The notes: generated by a model not told the origin, from the letters alone. 64,000 nucleotides of DNA from Helicobacter ibis (GCF_027859255.1 NZ_JAQHXR010000002.1:310001-374000), one strand, 5' to 3'. Numbered from the stretch's first letter, positions 9,209-18,819 are shown. Program-made: numbers and translations.

Positions 9209-9597
9209 ACTATATATTCCCTACCACATTCTTTTGGTTTTATTTCTATGCTTATGTATTTAATCCCAACTTTAGTTAGTATTGTAGCTAATTTTTTATC
9301 TCCCCACTCTACAAAGTGCCAACCATCTTTTTCTAGCTCCTCTAAAAATCCAAGCTCCAAAAGCTCTAAAACATCTCGCATATAAATATCATAGTGAAAA
9401 ATACAATCTCCATAAACATGAGATAGGAGATATGTCGGAGAAGTAACTAAATTTGAACTTCCAAGATATTTCACCATTGCTTTAACCAAAGTCGTCTTTC
9501 CACTTGCCAAATCACCACTAAGCAAGTAAATCCCTCTGCTATCTTTTAGCCTAAGCTCATCACACAAAATACTTAACTCATTTTCATTAAGAATCAT
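9196..9597 (-). CDS. tsaE: tRNA threonylcarbamoyladenosine biosynthesis ATPase TsaE
   Basis: TsaE is the ATPase that supports TsaB-TsaD in making t6A at position 37 of ANN-decoding tRNAs. The 133-residue protein has the Walker [14 protein letters not shown]. It also has the family segments [12 protein letters not shown] and FHYDIYM, and FVEWGDK near the end. It starts at an ATG 1 nt after the dnaX stop and overlaps lptB by 13 nt. Length is normal, and the order dnaX-tsaE-lptB-rpoN matches Helicobacter. Confidence 0.93.
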   Translation of the reverse strand: MILNENELSILCDELRLKDSRGIYLLSGDLASGKTTLVKAMVKYLGSSNLVTSPTYLLSHVYGDCIFHYDIYMRDVLELLELGFLEELEKDGWHFVEWGDKKLATILTKVGIKYISIEIKPKECGREYIVCTN

Positions 9598-9598
9598 T

Positions 9599-11170
9599 TC
9601 ATTCCTTATTTGGAAGAGGATTTACATTGATTGTAGTTACGCCAAAGATGTCTTGCATATCCTTAAGAAGTGGCGTATTTAAAATATCTTTAACCTCTTT
9701 TTCTATTTCTTCTTTTGTTGTTGGTTTTGTATCTTGCACCACCTTATTTTCTTCTTGTTTTATTTCTTCTTTGGTAACTTTTAAAGTTGTATTTTCTCCA
9801 AAGATTTCCAAGATAAGCGGCTTAATTACAGCTCCATAACTCTTAGATAGTCTATCTTTATCATCATCTATTGCACTACTTACCCACTCTAAGATTCCAT
9901 TTTCAAAACTAACAAACTTAATATTTTTTTCAAAGATCTCACCTAAGTCATAATTTCTTTCATAAATTTTCTCAACTAAAAGCACAAACAAATCATTAGA
10001 GGTTATTTGCATATGTTGCATATGTGTAGTATCTTGTAGCTCATGGTTAGATTCTTGTTTTGATGACACTTTTGTTTCTTGTTTTAACAACACACTATTT
10101 TCTAGACTTTCTATTGCCTTATCTATTTCTTGAATCTTTAGAGATTCAATCATTTTAAAAACAACCAAAGTTAGAACAAAACTATCATCACTGCCTAAAA
10201 ACAATAATTGCTTAGCTTGAGAAATGATTCTAAAGAATCTATCAACAATAATTACGCTATACCTACTATCATCACCTTTTATCAACTTATCTTTTATGAA
10301 CACACTCATCTCATCAAGCAACATTTCAGATTCATAATCAAAAAATCCACTTAGTCTTTGTAATACCTCTTCTTTATTTGCTTGAAAAATCAAATCAAAT
10401 AATTCGCTTAAGCTTTGCGGATTAATAAGTCCTAGCATACTAGCACAGGCATTTATTGTTATGTTATAGTTTGAATATATTATTACTTGATCTAGTAGTG
10501 TTAGAGTATCTCTAAGTGATCCTGCACCACTTCTTATTAACATTAAGAGTGCTTCTTCTTCATATTCTATATTTTCTTTGTGTAATATGAATCTTAAATG
10601 CTCCAAAATGCTTCTATCAGAGATTCTTTTGAATCTAAAGTGTTGTGTCCTGCTTAAAATAGTGGCTGGTAACTTTAATGGATCAGTTGTAGCAAGTATA
10701 AATTTCACATAAGGTGGTGGCTCTTCTAGGGTTTTCAATAGTGCATTAAATGCCTCTTTAGTTAGCATATGCACTTCATCTATGATAAATATTTTAAATC
10801 TCCCCATTGCTGGATGGTATTTTGTCTGTTCTATTAGATCTCTAATGTCATCTATTTTTCTATTTGAAGCACCATCTAGTTCTATTATATCTATATGTCG
10901 CATTTTGTGAGGATTTGCTGCTTCACAATTTTTACACACTCCACATGGTTTTGAGGTAGGTCCATTATCGCATTCCAAACATCTAGCAAAGATTCTTGCA
11001 CTAGAAGTCTTACCACTACCTCTTAATCCAGAAAATAAATAAGCATGAGAAAGCCTCTTTCCCCCTAAAGCTAAAGATAGAGTTCTGCTAACAGATTCTT
11101 GCCCTACTAACTCATCAAAGTTAATAGGTCTATATCGCAGTGCTAAAGCTTGTGTTTGTGTATCTTCCAT
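9599..11170 (-). CDS. dnaX: DNA polymerase III subunits gamma/tau
   Basis: DnaX is the clamp-loader ATPase of the replicative polymerase. The 523-residue protein begins with LALRYRPINFDELVGQE. It then has Walker A (GLRGSGKTSSARI), a four-Cys zinc site (C-x8-C-x2-C-x2-C near residues 70-83), Walker B (IIDEVHML) and sensor 1 (LATTDPLKLP). A variable Lys/Glu-rich tail follows. No slippery heptamer giving a short gamma form was identified. It lies 17 nt after a response-regulator gene on the same strand and 1 nt before tsaE. Confidence 0.94.
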   Translation of the reverse strand: MEDTQTQALALRYRPINFDELVGQESVSRTLSLALGGKRLSHAYLFSGLRGSGKTSSARIFARCLECDNGPTSKPCGVCKNCEAANPHKMRHIDIIELDGASNRKIDDIRDLIEQTKYHPAMGRFKIFIIDEVHMLTKEAFNALLKTLEEPPPYVKFILATTDPLKLPATILSRTQHFRFKRISDRSILEHLRFILHKENIEYEEEALLMLIRSGAGSLRDTLTLLDQVIIYSNYNITINACASMLGLINPQSLSELFDLIFQANKEEVLQRLSGFFDYESEMLLDEMSVFIKDKLIKGDDSRYSVIIVDRFFRIISQAKQLLFLGSDDSFVLTLVVFKMIESLKIQEIDKAIESLENSVLLKQETKVSSKQESNHELQDTTHMQHMQITSNDLFVLLVEKIYERNYDLGEIFEKNIKFVSFENGILEWVSSAIDDDKDRLSKSYGAVIKPLILEIFGENTTLKVTKEEIKQEENKVVQDTKPTTKEEIEKEVKDILNTPLLKDMQDIFGVTTINVNPLPNKE

Positions 11171-11187
11171 ATGAAACCCTAAAGATT

Positions 11188-11868
11188 TTACTTCTGATTG
11201 TCTTTATACTTTGAGATATTTGGCTGAAACTTATAAACCTTGTTTTTCAATCTAACTAACAATCCAGTATCAATTAACTGCTTAAATGTTTTAACAACGG
11301 TTGGCTTGCTCACCCCAACATCTTGTACTATATCTTCATATGAGCCATAAAAAATATTATCTTCATTGCTATTTTCCATTAGATATTTTATTATTTCTAT
11401 CTTTTTGCCACCGACAAACACAGAAATAGCATTAAATAAAATATTTTTAGATTCAATTTCGCTTGCTTGAATCTTCACCAAAACAGATCTTAAAATACAT
11501 TTTAATAACTCTTCAACATCAATTGGTTTTAGTATATATCCATCAACTCTAAGCTCTATACACTCTAGCAGATAGTTAGTTTCTGTATGTGCCGTAGCCA
11601 CTATTACTGAAATGTCCCAATTGCTGTTTTTCTTAATCTCCCTAATTAGCTCTATTCCATTCATTTTTGGCATCAAAATATCTGTCACCACCAAGTCCAT
11701 AGGTACTTTTCCTAGAATCTCTAATGCTTCTCTACCATTTCGTGCTACATATAAATGCTCCACATAATCTTCCAAAACCATGGAAGCAAACTTTAGTATA
11801 TCTTCCTCATCCTCGACATATAACACTCTTAATTTTTTTAGCATTTTTTCACTACTTTTTGGAATCAC
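11188..11868 (-). CDS. Response regulator with unusual winged-helix output domain
   Basis: The 226-residue regulator has a CheY-like receiver with acidic residues VEDEED, phospho-Asp near 63 (VVTDILMPKMNG), and a conserved Lys in YILKPID. The C-terminal third (about 150-215) is not of the OmpR, NarL or NtrC type. It resembles a MarR/RepL-style winged helix: YEDIVQDVGVSKPTVVKTF then LIDTGLLVRLKNKVYKF. GTG start with AGGAGAGG upstream. It lies 9 nt after the kinase gene and is presumably its partner. DNA binding is inferred from the domain; targets are unknown. Confidence 0.82.
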   Translation of the reverse strand: MIPKSSEKMLKKLRVLYVEDEEDILKFASMVLEDYVEHLYVARNGREALEILGKVPMDLVVTDILMPKMNGIELIREIKKNSNWDISVIVATAHTETNYLLECIELRVDGYILKPIDVEELLKCILRSVLVKIQASEIESKNILFNAISVFVGGKKIEIIKYLMENSNEDNIFYGSYEDIVQDVGVSKPTVVKTFKQLIDTGLLVRLKNKVYKFQPNISKYKDNQK

Positions 11869-11877
11869 TAACCTCTC

Positions 11878-13470
11878 CTATTCGCTTTTTAATGGGATTG
11901 TGACTATAAATTCCGCACCATTTACGAAATCTAGCGGTATAGAAATGCCACATGCAATACTTTCAAAATCAAAATCGTCAACCCAATTTACATTTCTAAC
12001 TTCAATTATCCCATGCATTTGCTTTTCTATTATTTGCTTTGACATATAAAGTCCAATCCCAGTCCCAACAGATTTATGCTTGGTTGTAAAATAAGGCTCA
12101 AACACTTTATTTATATCATCTAGCCTAATTCCACCACCATTATCTACAAACGATATTTTAACACATTCTACATCTTCACCCACAAAAACATCACTTTTAT
12201 CAAGTTTAGCCATTATTCTTATATGTGAGTTTTTTATATCTCTCTCGCTAAATACATCTTCAGAGTTTTTTATAAAATTTAGCACAACTTGTGAAAAAGC
12301 ACTTTTATAACCATAAATTTCTATACTATCATCACAAATAACTTGCAAATCTATTTCTTTTTGCTTTAAAAATGTAGAAATCAGCGATACAGATTCATTA
12401 ATAGATGATTTTAAATTAAATCTTTCCTTTTGATATGATGCATAAAAGAATCCTCTAAAATCATCTATCGTCCTAGACATGCTTTTAGCAATTTTTAAGC
12501 CCTCTTCTACTTGAGATTCAACAAATTCTTTTGTTAGCTTTCCATTATTTACTTTAACTTTAAATGTCTGTATCAGTAATGTTAGTGCATTTAGTGGTTG
12601 CCTCCATTGATGTGCTATATTTCCTATCATTTCACCCATGCTTGCAAGTCTTGATTGCTGATACATGATTTGATCTTTTTTTCTGCTATCTAGCACCTCT
12701 TTTTCTACCATTTCTTTTAGAGATTCGTTTAATCTTTGAAGTTCTTGTGTCTTTTCTGCTACTTTTAATTCTAAGGCATTATGTAATGATTTTATGTTTC
12801 GTAATATCAAAAAACTAAGCATTAAGGTAAGAATCATAATTAAGCACATAATAACAATCACTATTTTATGCAATGCATCATATACATAACTGCTTCTATC
12901 ATGCCTTATTTCTATAAGTTGCAATGTGCTATCTATTGATAAATATATTTGTTCATCAAGCAAATCAATAATGTCATTTAGCCTATCATGATTAAACCCA
13001 CCATTTGCGATTCTATCTAGTTCAATTAAAAATTCATTAACTTTGGATTCTATGGCATAAAAATTATGTTGGCTATTTTCCAATATCTCTAAATTCTCTA
13101 AATTCCTATCAATACCAACTAAATGCTCATAAATCCCCAAAGTTAGTTTTGCAATTTTATTTTGATCCATTAAATCACTTTGTAAATTTGCATACTTATT
13201 CCACAAATTGTGTACCTCATCATATACTGCTGATAACTCTTCTTCTGTTTTTTGATGAAAATAATATTGTTGCGTTTTTGTTATTCTTCTTATTTTTTCT
13301 AAATACAAAATAGACTGATTATATTGAGTAAAAAAAGCATTATAATCATATGTCAAGCTTGAATAAAATATATAAGAAATCCCGGCTAAAGACAATAAAC
13401 CAGAAGCGATATTAAAAACTAAGATTCTTGTCTTTGCTCCAAGTGTGCTAAATATTCTCGTTTTTTCCAT
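11878..13470 (-). CDS. Membrane sensor histidine kinase (HQWRQP type)
   Basis: The 530-residue kinase has TM1 at about 14-36, a helical periplasmic sensor of about 165 residues, and TM2 at about 203-223. A coiled coil (LELKVAEKTQELQRL) leads into a HisKA variant with GNIAHQWRQPLNAL (phospho-His near 287). The HATPase domain has N box FIKNSEDVF, G1 DNGGGI and G2 TGIGLYMSK. The HQWRQPL form is common in Campylobacterota. It diverges from the cytochrome c gene across 136 bp. The signal is unknown. Confidence 0.86.
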   Translation of the reverse strand: MEKTRIFSTLGAKTRILVFNIASGLLSLAGISYIFYSSLTYDYNAFFTQYNQSILYLEKIRRITKTQQYYFHQKTEEELSAVYDEVHNLWNKYANLQSDLMDQNKIAKLTLGIYEHLVGIDRNLENLEILENSQHNFYAIESKVNEFLIELDRIANGGFNHDRLNDIIDLLDEQIYLSIDSTLQLIEIRHDRSSYVYDALHKIVIVIMCLIMILTLMLSFLILRNIKSLHNALELKVAEKTQELQRLNESLKEMVEKEVLDSRKKDQIMYQQSRLASMGEMIGNIAHQWRQPLNALTLLIQTFKVKVNNGKLTKEFVESQVEEGLKIAKSMSRTIDDFRGFFYASYQKERFNLKSSINESVSLISTFLKQKEIDLQVICDDSIEIYGYKSAFSQVVLNFIKNSEDVFSERDIKNSHIRIMAKLDKSDVFVGEDVECVKISFVDNGGGIRLDDINKVFEPYFTTKHKSVGTGIGLYMSKQIIEKQMHGIIEVRNVNWVDDFDFESIACGISIPLDFVNGAEFIVTIPLKSE

Positions 13471-13536
13471 TTATCTAACCATAAAAAATAATTTTAAAAA
13501 CTAGCATTCTAACAATCATAAAATTAATTGTTGTTT

Positions 13537-13556
13537 TATAATACAAAGTGTATTAT
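13537..13556 (+). promoter_or_regulatory. Candidate promoter of the cytochrome c553 gene
   Basis: TATAAT at 13537-13542 and TATTAT at 13551-13556 are both good -10 candidates in the divergent gap. An AAGGAG Shine-Dalgarno follows at 13594-13599. Which hexamer is used cannot be told from sequence. Confidence 0.45.
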
Positions 13557-13606
13557 ATTCGAGTTTTTAAACTTAAGACACTAAATTCTAATCAAGGAGT
13601 TTGAAT

Positions 13607-13915
13607 ATGAAAAAGATTTTGTTAGGTTTCGTTTTAGCAACTGGCTGTATGATGGCTGCTGATGGTGCTGCAATTTATAAAAAATGTATCGCTTGTCATG
13701 GTGTAAATGGTGAAAAAGTAGCTCCTGGCTCAAAAGGCAATGTTACTATTGGTGGTATGGATAAAGCTGAATTAGTAACACAACTAAAAGGGTATGTAGC
13801 TGGAACTGCTGATAACGGCGGAGCTAAAGCTATTATGTATGCTCAAGTGAAAGGTTTTACTGAAGCGGACATCGAGGCAGTAGCAGATTATATTTCAAAA
13901 TTACCTAAAAAATAA
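13607..13915 (+). CDS. Periplasmic cytochrome c553
   Basis: A small monohaem c-type cytochrome that probably carries electrons from the bc1 complex to the cbb3 oxidase or a peroxidase in the periplasm. I chose the ATG at 13607, 7 nt after AAGGAG, over a TTG 6 nt earlier, giving 102 residues. A signal peptide (MKKILLGFVLATGCMMA) is followed by the haem site CIACH, and MYAQVKG may supply the Met ligand. Length fits the Helicobacter cytochrome c553. It needs the CcsBA system encoded at 56364-59180. A stem-loop follows directly. Confidence 0.9.
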   Translation: MKKILLGFVLATGCMMAADGAAIYKKCIACHGVNGEKVAPGSKGNVTIGGMDKAELVTQLKGYVAGTADNGGAKAIMYAQVKGFTEADIEAVADYISKLPKK

Positions 13916-13920
13916 TTTCT

Positions 13921-13944
13921 ACCCCCTAAACACTCTTTGGGGGT
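13921..13944 (+). other. Stem-loop between cytochrome c gene and alr
   Basis: ACCCCC (13921-13926) pairs with GGGGGT (13939-13944), and an inner AAA/TTT extends the stem past one unpaired T. No T-run follows, and the alr ATG lies 8 nt downstream. It is more likely an mRNA 3'-end protector or partial attenuator than a standard terminator. Confidence 0.5.
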
Positions 13945-13951
13945 TACCACA

Positions 13952-14995
13952 ATGCCTTATATAAAATTAGATTCAAAAAGTTTTTCTCATAATTTACACA
14001 CAATAGTTAGTCAAACTAATTCTACAATAAACAATATAGCCATAGTCCTAAAAGACAATGCTTATGGTCATGGATTAATAGAAATGGCTACACTAGCAAA
14101 TAAATATGGAATTACTTCTTGTTTTGTAAAGAGTGAAGTAGAAGCACACTCAATAAAACATCTATTTAAGCATATAACAATCTTATACCCAAATTTTGAT
14201 AATGCAACAGAAGATAATATGTATATTTCAATTACAAGTTTAGAGACATTAAAAAAAACGCAAAATAACAAGACAATAGAATTAAAAATAGATAGTGGTA
14301 TGCATAGAAATGGAATATCAAAAGATGAGATAAAAGAAGCAATAAAAATAATAAAATCCAAAAATCTGCGTTTATTTGGCGTATTTACACATAATGGATT
14401 TGCCGATGAAATTGGAAGTGAATTTTATGGACAATTCCATTATTTTACAGAAATCAAAAAAGAAATTATAAAACTATGCAAAGACAATCAAATACAAATT
14501 CCAAGATTCCACTCACTAGCCTCATCTGGTGCTTTTAGAGGTGCTAGTCTAAATAGCTCCCTGCCACAAGAACTACAAGATTCAATCTTTAGAATCGGTA
14601 TTGCACTTTATGGCTACTGCACAAGTGAAATCTACAATATAAAATTAAAACCAGTCGCATCTCTTTGGGCTAAGAAAATATCAAGCAAAACATTAAAAAA
14701 AGGTTCTACCATAGGCTATGGCGGTGTATCAAAGCTAGATAGAGATTTAACAATTAGCACCTATGATATAGGCTATGGAGATGGGCTATTTAGGATAAAA
14801 AAAGACATCAATCTAACAACAAAAGAAGGATTTTCTATATTTCAAGTAGCGTCAATGGATTGTATAAGCATAGAATCCACGCTAGATGAAGTATGTATTT
14901 TTGATGATGCAACAACATGGACTAGTGCATTTTCAACAATTCCTTATGAAATTTTATCCCACTTACACGCAAATATTCCAAAAAAAATCGTATAA
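13952..14995 (+). CDS. alr: Alanine racemase
   Basis: Alr is the PLP enzyme that makes D-alanine for peptidoglycan. I chose the ATG at 13952 (347 residues), because an upstream TTG at 13937 lies inside the stem-loop. The PLP-lysine region is VLKDNAYGHG near residue 33. The catalytic Tyr region is IGYGGVSKL, the C-terminal domain has IGYGDG, and RIGIALYG supplies PLP-pocket residues. The next gene, ddl, joins two D-alanines, so racemase, ligase and MurF are consecutive steps encoded in order. Confidence 0.92.
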   Translation: MPYIKLDSKSFSHNLHTIVSQTNSTINNIAIVLKDNAYGHGLIEMATLANKYGITSCFVKSEVEAHSIKHLFKHITILYPNFDNATEDNMYISITSLETLKKTQNNKTIELKIDSGMHRNGISKDEIKEAIKIIKSKNLRLFGVFTHNGFADEIGSEFYGQFHYFTEIKKEIIKLCKDNQIQIPRFHSLASSGAFRGASLNSSLPQELQDSIFRIGIALYGYCTSEIYNIKLKPVASLWAKKISSKTLKKGSTIGYGGVSKLDRDLTISTYDIGYGDGLFRIKKDINLTTKEGFSIFQVASMDCISIESTLDEVCIFDDATTWTSAFSTIPYEILSHLHANIPKKIV

Positions 14996-15027
14996 TTTAG
15001 ACTTTATTTTTGCTTAAGGGATCTAAG

Positions 15028-16062
15028 ATGAAGTTTTCTATTTTATTTGGTGGCAAATCGTTTGAACACGAAATAAGTATTGTCAGTGCAATAGCTCTAA
15101 AAAAATTATTGGCAAATACTGATATTTTTATATTTTTAGATGATAACCATGAATTTTATTTAATTAAAAAAGAAAATATGAAATCAGTATTTTTTAGTAG
15201 CAAAAGCTACTTAAAAGAGCCAAAAATTTATCCTAAAAAAAATGGATTCTTCACAAGAACACTTTTTGGTGAAAAACAAATTCAAATACCAACAATTATA
15301 AACTTAATACACGGTGGCGATGGAGAAGATGGTGCAATTGCTTCATTATTAGACTTTTATGAAATCCCATACATAGGCCCAAGAAAAGAAGCTTGTATTT
15401 TAAGCTATGATAAAGAATTAACAAAAATGTTAGCAAATCACAGAGGTGTAAATGTACTTGATTACCAAGTTGTATTTCAAGATTCTAAAATAGAAGTAGA
15501 AAATTTCCCAGTCATAATAAAACCGGCTAGACTTGGTAGCTCTCTAGGAATCTCTATTGTAAAAAATAAAGAAGAATTAGAATACTCACTTGATAAGGCA
15601 TTTGAATATGACAAAAAAGTCATAATTGAATCTTTTATACCAAATATTAAAGAATATAATCTAGCGGGATTTTTCGCAAATAAAGAGTTACACTTTTCAT
15701 TTGTAGAAGAACCAAAAAAAGATGAATTTTTGGACTTCAATAAAAAATATCTAGACTTTTCACGAACCACAAATACACAACAAGCCGACATAACTACCGA
15801 AGTAGAAAATATGCTAAAGGATAATTTCTCTAAGATATATACTAATTTATTTGAAGGCGCTGTTATTAGATGTGATTTTTTTATACACAACAATACATGC
15901 TATCTAAATGAAATAAATCCAATACCCGGAAGCCTAGCAAACTATCTTTTTGCTGACTTCCCTACAACACTAAATAAAATCTCAACAAGCCTACCAAAAC
16001 CAAATAACATAAAAGCAACATATAAATTTTTAAATGAAATCAAAGTTGCAAAAGGTAAATAG
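15028..16062 (+). CDS. ddl: D-alanine--D-alanine ligase
   Basis: Ddl is the ATP-grasp enzyme that makes D-Ala-D-Ala for the stem peptide. The ATG at 15028 follows AAGGG and gives 344 residues beginning KFSILFGGKSFEHEISIVSA. Active-site elements include IHGGDGEDG, the ATP-binding VIIKPARLGSSLGIS and YLNEINPIPGSLA, where Mg-binding Glu and Asn sit. Length is typical of Helicobacter Ddl. Its TAG shares a G with the GTG start of the next gene. Confidence 0.94.
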   Translation: MKFSILFGGKSFEHEISIVSAIALKKLLANTDIFIFLDDNHEFYLIKKENMKSVFFSSKSYLKEPKIYPKKNGFFTRTLFGEKQIQIPTIINLIHGGDGEDGAIASLLDFYEIPYIGPRKEACILSYDKELTKMLANHRGVNVLDYQVVFQDSKIEVENFPVIIKPARLGSSLGISIVKNKEELEYSLDKAFEYDKKVIIESFIPNIKEYNLAGFFANKELHFSFVEEPKKDEFLDFNKKYLDFSRTTNTQQADITTEVENMLKDNFSKIYTNLFEGAVIRCDFFIHNNTCYLNEINPIPGSLANYLFADFPTTLNKISTSLPKPNNIKATYKFLNEIKVAKGK

Positions 16063-16784
16063 TGGCACAAAAAGTTATAAAAGCATTACAAGCAGAGTTT
16101 GAAATCTCATACGAACTTACAAACATAAACAACAAATCAAATACTATAATATTTTTGCATGGTTGGGGCTCAAATAAGGACATAATGAAACAAGCTTTTA
16201 AAAATACTTTAAATGATTATTGCCATTTATATGTAGATATGCCGGGCTTTGGGAAGTCAAACTTACCAATATCGCTACACACAATACAATATGCAACAAT
16301 AATACAAGAACTACTAAACTCGCTAGAAATAACCCCAAATATGATAATAGGTCATAGCTTTGGTGGTAAAGTAGCCACACTCTTAAACCCAAAGATTCTA
16401 GTATTGCTAAGTAGTGCAGGAATAAAGACACAAAAAAGCATAAAAGTAAGAAGTAAAATAGCAGTTACAAAAATACTAAATAAAATTGCACCAAATCTAG
16501 CTAAAATCTTTAAAAATTCTCTCCGCTCAAAAGATGTCTATAATGCAGATGAAAATTTATACCAAACATTTAAAAATGTAGTAGATGAGGACTTTAGCGA
16601 TATTTTTGAAAATTTTACAAATAAGACCTTTATCTTTTGGGGCAGAGATGACTTAATAACACCACTAACTTCAGGCAAGATAATACATTCTAAAATAAAA
16701 GATTCTAAATTTATTGAGCTAGATGGCGATCATTTCTTCTTTTTACAACAAGCTAACAAAATACAAAAAGTGCTAGATTGTTAA
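16062..16784 (+). CDS. Alpha/beta-hydrolase fold protein
   Basis: A 240-residue soluble hydrolase with an oxyanion segment FLHGWGSNKD, nucleophile elbow GHSFGGK, an acid residue in WGRDDLITP, and a catalytic His in DGDHFFF. These are the complete Ser-Asp-His elements of the family. The GTG start overlaps the ddl stop (TAGTG). H. pylori has a similar hydrolase between ddl and murF (recalled), so the linkage is conserved, but the substrate is not known. Annotation as a ring-cleavage hydrolase would be unfounded here. Confidence 0.82.
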   Translation: MAQKVIKALQAEFEISYELTNINNKSNTIIFLHGWGSNKDIMKQAFKNTLNDYCHLYVDMPGFGKSNLPISLHTIQYATIIQELLNSLEITPNMIIGHSFGGKVATLLNPKILVLLSSAGIKTQKSIKVRSKIAVTKILNKIAPNLAKIFKNSLRSKDVYNADENLYQTFKNVVDEDFSDIFENFTNKTFIFWGRDDLITPLTSGKIIHSKIKDSKFIELDGDHFFFLQQANKIQKVLDC

Positions 16785-16845
16785 TCTCTTAGTAATTTAT
16801 TTTTTGATAGAATCTTTATTTATTTTTGAGTTTTAAGGTTATATT

Positions 16846-18306
16846 TTGAATAGCATTGATTTTTTCATTATGGCTACTAGATGGGTATTTCTAATTGCTC
16901 TTGGTTATTATGTAATAACAAATCTACAATGGTATCACTACAAGATTCTTAGAGTTTTATTTAAGCACCATAAGCAAAGATGGCATTTATTTTATTTTAT
17001 AATACCAATTATATTTTTTGTATTAATCCCAAATGATATTTACTATTATGTAGCACTTTATGTGTATGTAGTAGCATTAATCATTTGGGCTTTCAACTTA
17101 AGTAAAAAGCTAATTGTAACTGCTAGAATCTTAAGATTCTTTGGGATATACATAGCTTTTATTATGTTTAATGAATTATTATTATTAAGCATTAATGAAA
17201 ACTCTAAGTCAATACAAGTAGTCTATCTTTTACCGCTTTTTATATCAATATTCCTATCATCTCTAGTAGAAAAGATTCTGCTTAATAGATATAAAAAATT
17301 AGCACAAGATACTCTAAAAAATATGCAGAATCTAAAAATAATAGCAATAACAGGTAGCTATGGTAAAACTAGTCTAAAAAATTACATAGCACAACTATTA
17401 CATGATGACTTTAAAGTATATGCAACACCAAGGAGTGTAAATACTCTAACAGGAATCATAGCTGATATAAACCAAAACCTATCCCCTCTAACAGATATAT
17501 ACATAGTTGAAGCTGGTGCTAGAGGAGTTGGTGATATAAAAGAAATAGTAGATTTAATAGAACCACAAATAGTAGTGGTTGGCAAAGTTGGAGAAGCACA
17601 TATTGAGTATTTTAAAAATATAGAAACAATCTATAAAACAAAATATGAAATATTGACAAGCAAAAGATTAGAAAAAGCCTACATATATAGTGGCAATATA
17701 CAACCAGAAATAGAATTACACAATATAATAAATTTCCCAAACAATCCTACAAATGTAGAAGCTACGCTAAATGGGACAAAATTTACCCTAGATGTAGGAT
17801 ACAATAAACTAAACTTTGAAACCAGGATTCTTGGGGAGTTTAATATAATAAATATAGGTGCTGCAATTGCTATTGCACATGACTTTGGTCTAAGCGATGA
17901 AAAAATAATCAAAAAAGTGCAAAAACTAGAAGCAATTAACCACAGACTTAGCAAAATCATGGTTAATGACAAGCTAATATTAGATGATAGTTACAATGGA
18001 AATCTAGATGGTATGTTAGAGGCAATTAGACTATCTTCATTACACGATAACAAAAAAATAATAGTAACACCGGGCTTGATAGAGAGCAATGAAGAATCAA
18101 ATATAAAACTAGCACAAGCAATTAATGATGTATTTGATGTAGCAATTATTACTGGGGAGTTAAACTCCCAAATACTAAAAGAAAACATAACAAAAGCACA
18201 AAAAATAATAATAAAAGATAAAAACCATATTGAAAATATATTAAAATCAACAACGAAAGCTGGTGATTTGATATTATTTGCAAATGATGCACCAAGCTAT
18301 ATCTAG
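16846..18306 (+). CDS. murF: UDP-MurNAc-tripeptide--D-alanyl-D-alanine ligase, with N-terminal membrane segments
   Basis: MurF adds D-Ala-D-Ala to the UDP-MurNAc tripeptide. The Mur ligase part starts near residue 165 with the ATP loop AITGSYGKTSLKN, then VNTLTGI, VEAGARGVGDI and the C-terminal DDSYNGNLDGM. About 150 N-terminal residues form several membrane helices (IALGYYVITN..., FYFIIPIIFFVLIP...). Soluble MurF proteins lack these, though Helicobacter MurF often has them. The start is TTG at 16846. Together with alr and ddl it forms a complete D-Ala branch. Confidence 0.88.
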   Translation: MNSIDFFIMATRWVFLIALGYYVITNLQWYHYKILRVLFKHHKQRWHLFYFIIPIIFFVLIPNDIYYYVALYVYVVALIIWAFNLSKKLIVTARILRFFGIYIAFIMFNELLLLSINENSKSIQVVYLLPLFISIFLSSLVEKILLNRYKKLAQDTLKNMQNLKIIAITGSYGKTSLKNYIAQLLHDDFKVYATPRSVNTLTGIIADINQNLSPLTDIYIVEAGARGVGDIKEIVDLIEPQIVVVGKVGEAHIEYFKNIETIYKTKYEILTSKRLEKAYIYSGNIQPEIELHNIINFPNNPTNVEATLNGTKFTLDVGYNKLNFETRILGEFNIINIGAAIAIAHDFGLSDEKIIKKVQKLEAINHRLSKIMVNDKLILDDSYNGNLDGMLEAIRLSSLHDNKKIIVTPGLIESNEESNIKLAQAINDVFDVAIITGELNSQILKENITKAQKIIIKDKNHIENILKSTTKAGDLILFANDAPSYI

Positions 18307-18314
18307 GAAGCGAT

Positions 18315-18797
18315 ATGGAATATGTATATGCACCTTGGAGAAGTGATTATTTCTCCAAAAAAGAATGCAGTTGTGTATTTTGTAATATTTCCAAAGATTC
18401 TGAACAAGATGATAAAAATCATGTCTTCTTTAGAAATAAACAAATATTTTGCGTAATGAATAAATACCCATATTCTCCAGGACATTTTTTAATAATCCCA
18501 CATGCACATACAAACTCACCTGAAACAATAGATGAAGATATTTGGATTGCTATGAATCTATTTGCCAAAAAAGGTATTAGTGTATTAAAAGAATTTGGTG
18601 CTAGTGGAATTAATATTGGCATGAATCTAAACAAAGAGGGCGGTGCTGGAATCCCAGAACACATACATTTGCATCTAGTTCCAAGGTTTGGTAGTGATAC
18701 TAACTTTTTTACAACAATTGCAGATTCAAGAGCTTATGGAGTAGATTTTGAAGAAGTGTTTTTAAAAATAAAAAATATATCTAAAAAATATTTTTAA
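18315..18797 (+). CDS. HIT-family hydrolase
   Basis: A 160-residue histidine-triad protein that cleaves nucleotide phosphoramidates or dinucleoside polyphosphates. It has an N-terminal zinc-like pair C-x2-C (CVFCNI), a middle segment NKYPYSPGHFLIIPHAH, and the triad HIHLHLVPRF. The start ATG lies 8 nt after murF. The pairing of murF and HIT is shared with H. pylori. Its stop lies inside the terminator hairpin that faces luxS. Confidence 0.88.
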   Translation: MEYVYAPWRSDYFSKKECSCVFCNISKDSEQDDKNHVFFRNKQIFCVMNKYPYSPGHFLIIPHAHTNSPETIDEDIWIAMNLFAKKGISVLKEFGASGINIGMNLNKEGGAGIPEHIHLHLVPRFGSDTNFFTTIADSRAYGVDFEEVFLKIKNISKKYF

Positions 18798-18819
18798 ACA
18801 CCGCTTATGCGATGTTTAA
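18794..18819. terminator. Bidirectional terminator between HIT gene and luxS
   Basis: TTAAACA (18794-18800) pairs with TGTTTAA (18813-18819). An inner CGC/GCG closes a TTAT loop past one mismatch. Runs of T flank the hairpin on both strands, and it includes both convergent stop codons. Confidence 0.75.

Noticed and set aside
13921-13944. Stem-loop as a classical rho-independent terminator
   Set aside because: No T-run follows and alr starts 8 nt later with no visible new promoter.
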